This document shows, one piece after another, positions 49,301 to 61,300 of a DNA stretch of 64,000 nt; the first letter of the stretch is position 1; each line of letters opens with the position of its first letter. The stretch lies in the NCBI RefSeq assembly GCF_032854445.1, contig NC_088302.1, forward strand, positions 11,281,338 through 11,345,337, in the 5' to 3' direction. This DNA comes from Liolophura sinensis (Eukaryota; Mollusca; Polyplacophora; Chitonida; Chitonidae). The position numbers were made by a program, and so were the translations under genes. Below the pieces are notes generated by a model. The model saw only the letters and a list, made by a program, of their open reading frames with translations. It searched no databases and had not been told where the DNA came from.

Positions 49301-52300
49301 GCACCAGGACTTGATAGGACTACCAGCAGTGATGAACAGTTACTCAGTAGTGGAGTAAACAGAGACAGCTATGCTCAATATGCCGTGGACACATGCCATG
49401 CATTTCAGAGATACGCTCTACAGCAGAAATCATCATTTTGTGAAAGAACAGGGGAATCATGCGCAGAAAGTACTTCTGATAGTGAAACTACTTCAGAAAA
49501 TAGCAATATTGGCCTTGTAGGAGATCTTAGAAGTGAAGCCTTAAAACCTGAACAAAAGAAGGCATCCATTTGTAAAGAGGAAGTCAACTCTGCTGGAGAC
49601 TTGTTACAAGGTGATGAATGTAATTTGCCAATGATTGGAGCAGATGAAAGCTGCATTGGTCCAACTTTATCTAACATTGCTGATTTTCTCACGCAAGCCC
49701 TCAGTCATAAACAACATGGTGAGGTTTCAGAAATTTTCCTGCAAAAACCTGCGTCAAATTTAGATTCTGCAGAAAGTGAAATGTTGGCTACAATTGGCAA
49801 TATGTTACAAAGGATTCTCAGATGTGACAGAAATGAGCAGACAACATTTAATCCTAGTGATACAGTTTTCGTCCTAGATATGAACAGTGGTTCTGCCCGT
49901 GTGTATAAATCTCCAGAAGACAAGAAGAAATCCGTTGTGGGGAATTTATTTGAACGCATCATTTCACAGACAAGCTCAGCTGAATCTTCCAGGGATACCC
50001 TTATACACCAAAAGATGAGTGATGCTTTTCTTATGTTTAAAAAGTATTTAAGTAGAAATTGTCCAGAAGCAAGTAAAAAATTTGTGGAACAAGATTATTC
50101 TAGCTCACAAAGTTCCGAAGAGGACAGACATGATGTTGAAAATTTTGTGCACATCGCAAATAATGACCAAAACTGCGATCAGCATGTACTCTTAGAAAAT
50201 GGGGAGCCATCACTTGATGTAAAAAAGCAATTTGTGATAGGAACCACTTCTGCACCTATTGACCCTCAGTATGATGGTTTAAAGGTACCTATTGGGTTTG
50301 AGAAAACTTTTCATTCAGGTAAGCAGGATTTGGATGGCTTAGGGACTCACTCTAGTACATGTTCAGGCCAAAGTACAAAGTTGTCTTCCAAAAAGAATGC
50401 TTCAGAGAAAGACCTGAAATCTACAGTCAAGAAAGGTAGCTCTCAAAGCCTGCCAGGCACGTCCAGCATAAAAATAGAAATGAAAGAAAAGTCAGATAGT
50501 GCTGAAACAGTTGGAGTCAAGGCTGAAACTGCGGTTCAAAGGGACCCTGTTCATAGTAGAACGACCAGTGTTTCGTCTGGGGCATCAACATTAAGCACCA
50601 AAGACAGTTTACCAGGCGATGCTTCACCATTGTACATTTTGAAAACCAAACAGCTCCAAAAGGTCCAAGCAATGGTGAGCCACAGTGTTCCAGGAATGTT
50701 GAAAAATGAATGTGATTGTACTGCTAAGATTGATAATAGGCCCTGTTGCAAAACTGCAGATAGGTCTGTAGTGTGTACTCATGAAACCATCAGATCAGCT
50801 ACAGGGAACCAAGCAGTTACAGGCCCAGAGGTTGAACACAGTAAACCTGAAACAAGAGAAGAATTTGTGCAGTTGACACCAAAGGAAGAAAGTAGTGATA
50901 ATGGTTCCCAGGAACAACAAATAGACAGAGAATCAGAAATAAAATCTGTTGTTCCAGTTCACCAGTCTCTGTCTGAAGAGTCCAGTTTTTCTGATGTCAG
51001 TCATGCTTCTAGTATTGTTGATATTGTACTAAGAAACCTTTCTGAAAAGCTATCAAGCTCTAATGCTAGTATCAGCAGTGATACTGTATCAGCTTGCATT
51101 AAGACGCAGATGGTTTCAGAAGTTCAGGAAGAAAATGTTAGAACTGACCTTTCATTAACAAAAGAGATAACATCTGGAATGCCTTCATGTGCAAGTGACG
51201 TATGCCGTGAAAAAAATGTAAAGCAAAGTCTCATTGAAGGACTGGAATCATCTAAAGGTGAAATCCTTGCTGATGGAATGACATCACTTTCCTTGGTCCA
51301 GAACACTGTTGCAGACCAAAGCCAAGTTAATGATTCATCAGTGCTTTCTAGATTTGTTGAAAGTAATGAAACTCTGTCATCAAAAGATGGAGTCACTACC
51401 ACATGTATAGATAAATCTCAGGCTAATGCTGCAAAATGTGCTTCCCTTCCTGCAAGGCAAGCTGCGGGTCCATCCGCTGCAGTTCCACATTCCTATCCTA
51501 TTGTTGATGTGCGACAAAAAGAAATCATGCATGACACACCATCATGTCACAGCACAAGTAGCAGTGTAATTGCTACATCAGAAGACGGTGTTGAATTGTC
51601 AAGCACAGTGTCCAACATTTCCAGTTTTAGCTATGTCCTGGACAATCCAGCTGGTATCGACAATGAATCTAGGTGTGAAACTTTGTCACAAAGTAGCGGT
51701 TTATCATTTCTTGGTCACTTAGCAACTTCTGAAGTTTTGCGTCGGGAGTATGAGTCAGGGTCAATTTATGAGGAAAGCAGTGACACAATAGGTGCAGAGG
51801 CAAATAACAGGAAAGATACATTCAGCCAAGTGCAGAGTGACCAGACTGAATATACTCTAAATGACAAATACCGGTTACAGACCGAAAAGCACCACTACTC
51901 TTCTAGTGCGCCACAGGTCGGCTCCGCAATATCACCAAGCGTTTCCTCAGACATGCAGTGGGGCTTAAGAGGAAGTGACTATCAGGAGGGAGATGGACAA
52001 AGTTCTGAAGGAGATGAAACAGAGGATGATGGATTGGATGGATGGGTAGATATGGTTGGGGGTCACGGTGATGATGAGGTCCCTGAATTAGATCTGATGG
52101 GCGACGATGATCGCTTTTTATTCAACGTCCCTGTTGCTGCTCAGACTGATCCGAGCTCCAGTTCTAGTTCTGAAGGTTCTGGCTACACTCCACCTATCAG
52201 AGATGTGCGTCAAAACCATGATATTGCTGATGACCAGTTAACTTCAGACACCACTGAAATGAAAGATGATGACAATGGGGAGGCCATTGAATATCCAGGT

Positions 52301-55300
52301 ACAGCTTTTTCGCAGAATGTTTCTCATACTTCTGTTTTGCAACAAAGCACTAGTGAACATCATGAGGATTCAAGGGGCCAGAGTCCAGTCGAAAGCCTCT
52401 CTCAAACCATGGATGAACATGTTTTAGAAACAATGCAACCAGCAAGACGCCATTCTGTGGTAACACCAAACAACACTGAGGTAAGTCCAGACATGATTAA
52501 TACCTCAAGCAGTATTATGTCCCAAGCGTCTGGTGATGGTCTGAACATGGAAGCCGGAAGTGCTTTACAAGGCAACAGATCAGATGAGTTACCTGATGGA
52601 AGAAGCAGTGAATCATGTTTCATTGAAAAAGCCTTAAATAGTGTCAGGGATTCTGAGGCAGCTGTTGATGACCAAGTGGCTGTTTCTGAAGCCATCAACA
52701 GGTTAGGAGTGAATAATCATGACAACATGCATCAAATGACTGTTGAAAATAGTGGAATGGCAAACATGGATAATGTTATTGACAAAGAAACGCATGAGAG
52801 AGAAAAATCAGTAGAAAGAATTCCTGCAGAAGAAGCCAGACTGAATATTTCAGACCCAATAGTTAGTTTGGTCCAGGGTACTTCAGAATATCTGTGCAAG
52901 AGAAACCAATCAGTTCAGCCTGATGTGACAAGGGAAGCACTCGCAGAACTGAAAAATGTATGTCCAGACCTACGTCTTGACCCTATAGGCTGCAGTTCTG
53001 GAAATGAATCCTCATTTAGGATGATAAGGAACCCATGCTATGGACCAAGTTCTGAGAGCCTAGAGGAAGAAATAGTTCTATGTTGTGATGATTCCTTTGT
53101 AAACAGCTATCAAAATGGACTGCCTAATCAGTTAGAATGCATAAGTCCCAGCACCAGCCAACCAATACGACCGGCACGTTCATCAAAGTCACGCAAGGTA
53201 AACAAGGAAAAAACAGATAATACTTCATGCAGTGAAGTTATTCAAGCCCATATGGATCCGGATTCACCAAGCATGGAAAATCAGCACAAAGTTGTGTCTG
53301 TTCAGGTGGAGGAGACTTCTTACAATGAAGTTATCCAAGCCCAGTCAGATCAGCTACCATCATGCTCAAAAGATTCAAGAAGGATGGAAAATCTGCACCA
53401 AGTTGCATCTGCCCTGGTAGTGGATGCTCTACAGAGAAGCATTGCAGAGATAGACAGTAGCTCAGATACATGTAAAGATGCTGGCAAAGACTCATCCAAG
53501 AATTCATCCCAGTGCAACAGATCTGTTAAGACAGATGTATCAAAGGTTGAAACTTCTAACGATGAACCATCTGGTGATAAGAATTCTTTGCCTGAACTAG
53601 TTTCAACTGGTTTTGTCCCCTTAAGGAAAATTTTCCTTACTGAGTCAGAGAGTATGATACCAGCTGATCTTGCAGAACTGGAGCAAAATGTGGACAGTAC
53701 AGCGGATGAGGGAACAGTCAGTTTGCCTGGCACATGTAGGACGTCTCCTCACTGTCATGGCATGGATGATGAAGCTAGTCAGGATGGAATGGTGAATGTT
53801 AAACACAGCACAAACCATATGTCAGGGATAGAAGTGAAAAACAAAGGGTTTGTGTCAAGTGGAGAAAACTCAGTTGGGGTTCTTTCTGGTGAAGCTGAAA
53901 TTCCAAACTCATCAGTATTTATTATCAGAGGTGGAACACAGATGGAAGAAAGATCCACGCAAACAACAGAAGCCTGGGAGCAAGAAATTCGAGCGAGAAG
54001 TGTACAGGTTTTATTACAACATAGATCCACCCAGACAACAGATGATACCCATGAACCTCCTGAAAGAAGTACGAAAGTTTGGTTGCAGCATGTGGCAGAA
54101 CCAGCTCACCGTAATGTTTTCCAAGGCTCACCCATGATACCCTGTGTTTTGAACAGTGAAGCCCTAAAGCTTACGTCAGATCAGCAGGCTACACCAGGAG
54201 ATGTTCTCAAAAAGTCAGCAGAAATAAAGCACATAAAGTCTCCAAGACTTCAGACTTCTACAGCAGAGTCCACTTCTTTCATTTCAAGATGTTTTGATGC
54301 TAGACCTCATAGCCAGCATGTACCTTTGCCAACACAAAGATCAGTAAAGATGAAGGCGTATCCGAACGTGAAAAATCTGACTGCAAGAGCCAATTTGGGG
54401 TCGCCATTAAGTGGTTTACCCACTCAAAGGCCTGAAAGCACGGTTGAGTTCAGGGAATCTGAATATATTGCTGTAGCATCTTCAGAGTTTATTCAACCAC
54501 AAAGCATCAGTTATCAAATGCAGAGGTCAACTGCAAATTGTCCTACAGACGTTGCCTCCCAAGATACTCCGTCATCTATTCAGTCAACATTGTATTCAAG
54601 TGCAGCATCCACAGTTTGGCAAGGTTCTCTGTCGAGTGAGGGTGCCATTGTGGCACATCCTGTGATGAGACCATTTTCATGTGATGGTACCGCTGGGCTG
54701 CTTTTACAAACAACACAAACACACAGTGAGCAGGAACAGAGACTGAACCAAACCATGCTTCAGGTTGATAGCGGTGGAAGAAGCCAGCCATCATTGTGTC
54801 CCACGTTTGTGCAAGACTTTGCAGGCCTTCCTTCAGATAGCATTGGTACTAGGCCACGTTTTGACAATGGCTCTTCCACCAGGTCTACTGCTTCACAAAC
54901 CATCTATACAGCACGACCATCTGCACCTGAAGACTTGTCCCAAAAACAAGTAAGAAAGGAGGAATTAGATCATGGAGTGGATAGAACCTCCATGATGGGA
55001 AGTCTCCAAGCAGACTTTGGAGGTGGTGTGTATGTTTGTGACCGAACCAGTACGTCAAAGGAAATGTTAGACTTCTCTAGCTCTCCATTGCTAAAGGTTA
55101 AAGTGATAACACCAACCAAAAATGACCCAACTTCTGCCTCCTCAAATACAGAAGGCTCCATGGAGGCCACAGAGCTTTGTATCACTGTTAGCTCTCCTGT
55201 GGACTCTGTCAGCTCTCCCATGGACTCTGTCAAGCCAACCGGGTCAGAGGAAACTTCTGTAAACTCTTTGGTTTGTTCTCCCAACACTCAAGCTGCCAAC

Positions 55301-58300
55301 TTGACAGAAGGGGTAAGATGGCCTTGAAGAGTTCTGATTTATATGCTTGGTTGACAGTTGTCATCTTGCACTTCGCGTGTCGCGGAATTGTCTGTTCGCG
55401 TTTGTGGTGTTTTTTGATTTGATTATTGTTCTGGTTCTACATTTGTTTCAGGCATGTCTTAATTAATATTTTTGTTGTTGTTACTGTTGTTATTTTTGCA
55501 TGCCTACAGGTCCTTTTAATATGAATACTTTCAATGTGATCAATAGAATATAACACTGCTCGGTGTACAGTAACAAATATAGTACATACTGTACATGTGT
55601 AAATACAGTTTAATATTCATGCTTTTATTTTATCAATACATACATTAATTTGTAATAGGTCATAGCACACATGTAGCAAATTCAGTAAATTAGTGTTGCT
55701 CAGTGTGGGTGTGAAAGATGTGCTGAATTTTACATTGTCACTCAGCACATCATCTGTTTGATCAAATTAGGTGTATTGAAATATCTGCTAGATAAAACTG
55801 GATATACGTGCCCGTGTAGAATATTTTTTGAAATTAAGAATTATAAGAAATTACATTTTTCATTTGATAGCATGCAGATATAGAATTGACTACAGGAGGG
55901 GTAAGGGGGTTGTTGTTTGCTGTGGTATATACAGTCACAAGCTTCTCGCGGGTGCGTCTGTTTAACAGAGTACCTGTTTATGGCTCAGGTATCACATCAC
56001 CTGTATCACAAATCTTTTTACCTTCATTTAGGAAAATAAAAAAATAAAGAAAGAAAGAATGAACAGCATTGTTCAGACAAGATGACTAGTGGTCACTTTA
56101 ACTTTTTTTTTTAAGTGAACTTGAAGTCTGCTACTAAATATACATAGAAAAACTGATACAGGACATGATTATCATAGAAAAATATGTAAAAAATTCTATA
56201 AAGTTTTGAGAGGCGAGAAGATGAAGTTCAGCAGTGGGGATGTGGCACTGTTGAACAGTTCACTCTGAGTAGCCATGTTGTAGACGTTCATATGAACTTG
56301 GCCAATCACTAGCACTGAAAGCGTCACATGATAATTGCCTGTCATGTCAAAAAATCTATTAGCTCTCGATTGTCAGTGTGGTTTCTTATAGTGGATAGGG
56401 AGTTATGAATACAACAACTTGGATTTGCGGTTAGTTAACATGACAAAATGGCGTCACCAAATGAGTGGCTTGATTCTGACAATTGTTTGCTATTTATGTT
56501 GTTAATAAGTGGTGTAGAATTTTTTAAAATATTTTTAGAACATTTCTGGAATACTGCTTCATTAATTTATTTGGCTTTATTGACATTGTGTTCACTTTAA
56601 CTAAGAAGAGCCAGCATATAGAAAGAGAGCAAGTTTCCATATTAAAAATTTCATAGCGATTCACCGCAAATAATCAAAGTAATGACGCGATGGACACACT
56701 GTGTGTATTTGGTGCACATGTTGTCACCCCTATACTTTTAAAAAGCATTACTGCAACTGCTAAAATTTCATTTTATTGTGACTTCATTGGTGTCTGCTGG
56801 GAAAGAACCTACAGAATAAAACCTCTCAGAAAAATGACAGCATCACAAGGTCCCAAGGGAAGGCCATTATGACCCAAATGATCAGAATGACGTTTTTGTG
56901 TATAAAGCGTATTGAGATAGTAGTTTGGATCAGCCAACATGTAGACCTGTAAATAATATTTTAGACTTGCAGACTTAGAATAAACACGTTCATCTCATCA
57001 TGTAGCTTTTTGACATCTTTGTATTTTAAAATACATGTGCACTTCTGCAATTTTAAGTGTTTAGTTTGCAACCATTATATTTTTCTAAAACAGATTTATA
57101 AATTCCACACCTGACATTATAAAATGTTAACAGCATTGTTTACTCAAAAACTAATGTGTAGGTACTATATTTTTCAGCGTATGGAATCCCCACAGAAAGG
57201 ACGGGTTGTCCCTATCTTGAGCAGTAACTATAAAATAGCCAGTCAGGATGTCCGCACATTCCTTGTTGAAAAGGTATCTGTTTGAAATATTTACTGATGA
57301 TAATTGCTATCAGCTTTCCAGGCACTGTGCTGTCTGTCATGGAATATTGTGCTATAATGTTTGGCATATAACTGGATAATAACACACGAACCATTCCTTC
57401 TGGCTTGGTAGCTCAGTTAGTAGAACTGAGGATAGTACAGCCTATGTCATGAGTTTGACTCTCACTTCAGGCAGTATTTTCACTGGTATCAACTTTGTCA
57501 ATGTCATAAATCACATCTGGGCACCTTTTTTTACTTCAGTTCACTGTATGGCAATTTTTTGTATGACATTATGGTTGGAATTGAACTACTTATCCACTCT
57601 CTGTGATGTGATTCAAACAAATGCTGTTACATTTCCAGGTGTTACTGGAAAGCCGCTGTCGAAAACTTGAACTGGAAGTTTCAATATTACAATCTGACAA
57701 GAAAAGGCTTGAGGAAAGAAGTTCACAGTGTCTGGGTTAGTTGTTTTAGTTTTAATAATTATTGGTGGTGAAGTGTTTTGCTAAAAAGCATGGATTGAAA
57801 TGAAGTTAAAGCTAGGCATGGTTCTGTGTCTTCCACCAATATTGAGTGGAAGTCAGTATGTTACTCCTTGGAAAGTTTGGGTGTAAGCTTCCCAAAGACC
57901 CTTTTCTTTTTGCTGCACATTCCAGTTTCCATCATCCATGTATCAAGTGATCAGTGACCACCAGCACATAAGTGAAAAATGCCTACAGCCATCCAAATGA
58001 AGTGAATTAGTGTTTGTGTGCAATACCCAAGAACATTTCACACCTGATATAGGTTAGGTGTACAACTAACCAGACAGGGGGAGTACAGGGAAAAGTGCTT
58101 GCCACACTATTTGATATTATTATTTGTACCGCTAATTGATAAGAAAAGAATACAAGCAAATTATCTCATTGGTCAAGGACCTGTTGTTTTCAAGACACTC
58201 ATTGAGGTGACTGGACTAATGTGGACTGTTGTAGAAATGATGAATGAAAAAAAACTAAATTTTTAGAAAACGGTTTTCACTTTTCTTTTGCTTTTCAAAA

Positions 58301-61300
58301 GAAAAAAATTCTGACCTGGAGTCTAAGTTGGCGGAGGTCACCCAAGAACTTGAAGTTACAAAGATCAACTTGAGCAAAGACAATACCAAGACAACAGCCA
58401 GAAAACTGGCAGCCATGGAAAAGGAGCTTGAGGCTTTGAAACTCAACAATGGAAAACTGAGCAGTGAAAATGAGAGTCTTAAGACAGAGGTAACTGTAAA
58501 CTTTTTGTCTTTCATTTTTGGTTTGTTTATATCTATCATGTCTGGTTTAAAAATAGTGACCAGGCCTTCTTGTTTACTAAACTATTTTATTTATATATTT
58601 GATTGGTGTTTTACGCCGTACTCAAGAATATTTCACTTATACGACGGCGACCAGCATTATGGTGGGTGGAGACCCGGCAGAGCCCGGGGGAAGCCCACGA
58701 CCATCCGCAGGTTGCTGGAAGACCTAAACTATTTGAAGCTGTTTGACCCGAAAAAAATATCACTATCACTATGATATGGAACTATGTTGTTTCTTGCTTA
58801 TGTTATATGTTATGCAAAATTTTCGATCCTTTAAGTTGTCATCCATGAAGAAGTTGTCAGAATCTCAGCGACATACTCATGTGACTAGGGAGATAACAGC
58901 AACATTGGATGCATACAAGGCAGAGAGTGCTGCATTGAAGGTCAGGATTTTTCTGTTGTTGTTGTAATACCCTAAATGTCCTAAAAATTCAACCACAATA
59001 GAGCATTTTTGAAGGCAAATAAATGTCATGAGATATTACTTGTGGTGCTAAAATTTAAGTTTTCCCAGTAGGATATCATCCTACCTTCCAAATACATCAC
59101 ACAACACCTTTCTAAAATCAATAGAACTCTTAGAATCTTGAAAAATGAGCAACTTAGTCATGGAAGAAATTTTGATCTCACAACTGGTGTGAATTAAAGA
59201 TATTTGGGACTGGCTTAAAACCTATGAGTGCTTTTTAATGAAGTTAAGGCCATTTGTTTATTCTTAAGTTTTTCCTCATACAATGCTGATAAACCTTTTC
59301 CCAGCCAGTGAAAGAATTGTTAGCTTCTTTTATGGGAATGAAGTTTTGGAGATGTTTCTCTGGTAATGACCAGAAAAAACAAAGCAAAGAAAAATTTATC
59401 TTTGATATTTACATAATGGCAAGACTTAAGTACATTTAAATGTGCCATGATTGTCTACTCAAAAATAAAGATCTGTGGTGATCGGCAAAATCTTTTCTTT
59501 TGTGGTAGGCTGAGCTGGCAGAGGTAAAGGATTTGTTAAACCAGAGTGAGGCTCAAGTCCAGTCATTGGAGGAACAGAAGAGGTCCGCAGAGACGAATCT
59601 TGTCAGACTGACAGAAGTCAAGGAGTTCCTTAATAAATCAGGAGGAAATGGACTGGGAGAGACTGCAGCTGAATATATGGTCAGTACTGCCATCTTCTGA
59701 CAAAAGGAAACAAGTGACAAAACCAAAATCCCAAAACAAGCTGGTTTCCTCTCCAGCCGTAATTCAGAAGGTCTGCCAGCATCCAGCATATGGTCGTGGA
59801 TCTCCCTGGTTTTCTCCCCGCTGGCCGTTGTCATATAAGTGCACTATTCTTGAGTACAGCGCATAACACCAGTGAAATAAATGAATGAAGAAATCAAAAT
59901 CCAAAGAAAGTAAAAAAAAAAAGGCATTTTGGACTCATTATTTCACAAAAATAACACATCATTGTTATATTGTTACTGAATTATCTACCAAGGGAACAAA
60001 AATTATCTTCCATTCCATCAGGGGCTCAGAATAAGGCTTTCTCATTTTGGAGCTATTTGTCACTTTCCTGCCTCCCATTTGTCAATGGATGACAGAGTAA
60101 ATGTAAATAGCAAGGTTGTAGAGGGACAAATTTGACATTGTTTACTCATTATTCAAGTAAATTGCAACTTGTACTTGACAGTCTGAATAGTTGTTTATGA
60201 AGATTTTCTGCAACCTTTTTTTTTTTGATCGTTCTGAAAAAATCCTTTAAAAGTCAACTTTGTTTTCCTTAGACAAAGATCTTGGAGAATCGTCTGAAGC
60301 TGAATGAAGAAAGATTCTTTAAAGAGAGAGAAAATATGGGGAAGTGTTTAACAAAAGTGGAAGAGAAACTTTTGACTCAAAACTCCAAACTTGTGGTAAG
60401 TTGCCTCGCAAACTGTCTATTGAAGAGAACATGTTTATACTATAGCCAGATGACAAACTTTATTCCATGCTGCTAATCTTCCTTTCATCTTCATCTTACT
60501 TGGAGTACTTAAATTCTTATTTCAGTTCAGTCCATCCAAACCATAGTTTCTTTAGTTAAGAAAATTTAATTTGAATTGTTTTAGTTCACATGCATGACGA
60601 GTGTGAAGAAAGGTGAGGCATTGTGAGTGAGGTTCATGGTATGGTGTTTCTATTTGGTGTTTGGTTATAAGCATCTAGGTAAAGTTCAGCACTGGATACG
60701 GTGGAATATTTATGGTGTTAAACATTGTAATTGGCTAAGGCACTGTCCCCTTAAATTCTGTGGCTTTGATTAGCAGAAAACAAATTTGTTCTGCGATATT
60801 GCAAACAATTGGTGTTCTTTCATTCGTGGGATTGGCACATGGCACATCAAAATGTGTTAGGTTAAAGATATGGGTTAAGGATTATGCTTAGTTTTTGGTT
60901 GAGGTTAACATTTTAACATGGCTGTTTTGTAGAAAGACAATGCATTATGAAAAAGAGAGGGTGGAAGTGTAATATTGGCAAGTGTAGTGTTGGTGTCAAC
61001 AACATGACTTGTTTTAATTCTGGTTTATGTTTGATACATGTACATGTATGTGTTCTAATTGAGGATGTCAGATGAGACATTGGGTACTTTGACAATTTTG
61101 AGTTATTTGAAATCAGTTTAGCTTAAGGAAAAACATTACTTTTCTCTGTCAAGTTCAGAGATTCCCAGCCTATGATTTAATGTTAAAATACTTCCTGTAA
61201 TTGTCGAATATCCCACAGCCATTGTTACAAAGACTTTTCAGATTTCATCTACTAGTTACTTTGTATTTGTGTCATAGACATCCGAAATGGAGTTAACTCG

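Noticed and set aside
47200-55287. Many 60-130 codon ORFs on the minus strand and in other + frames across the giant exon
   Set aside because: Shadows of the long + frame with no independent support.
57400-57475. tRNA gene
   Set aside because: A and B boxes are present but imperfect and no acceptor stem pairs well; treated as a tRNA-derived remnant.
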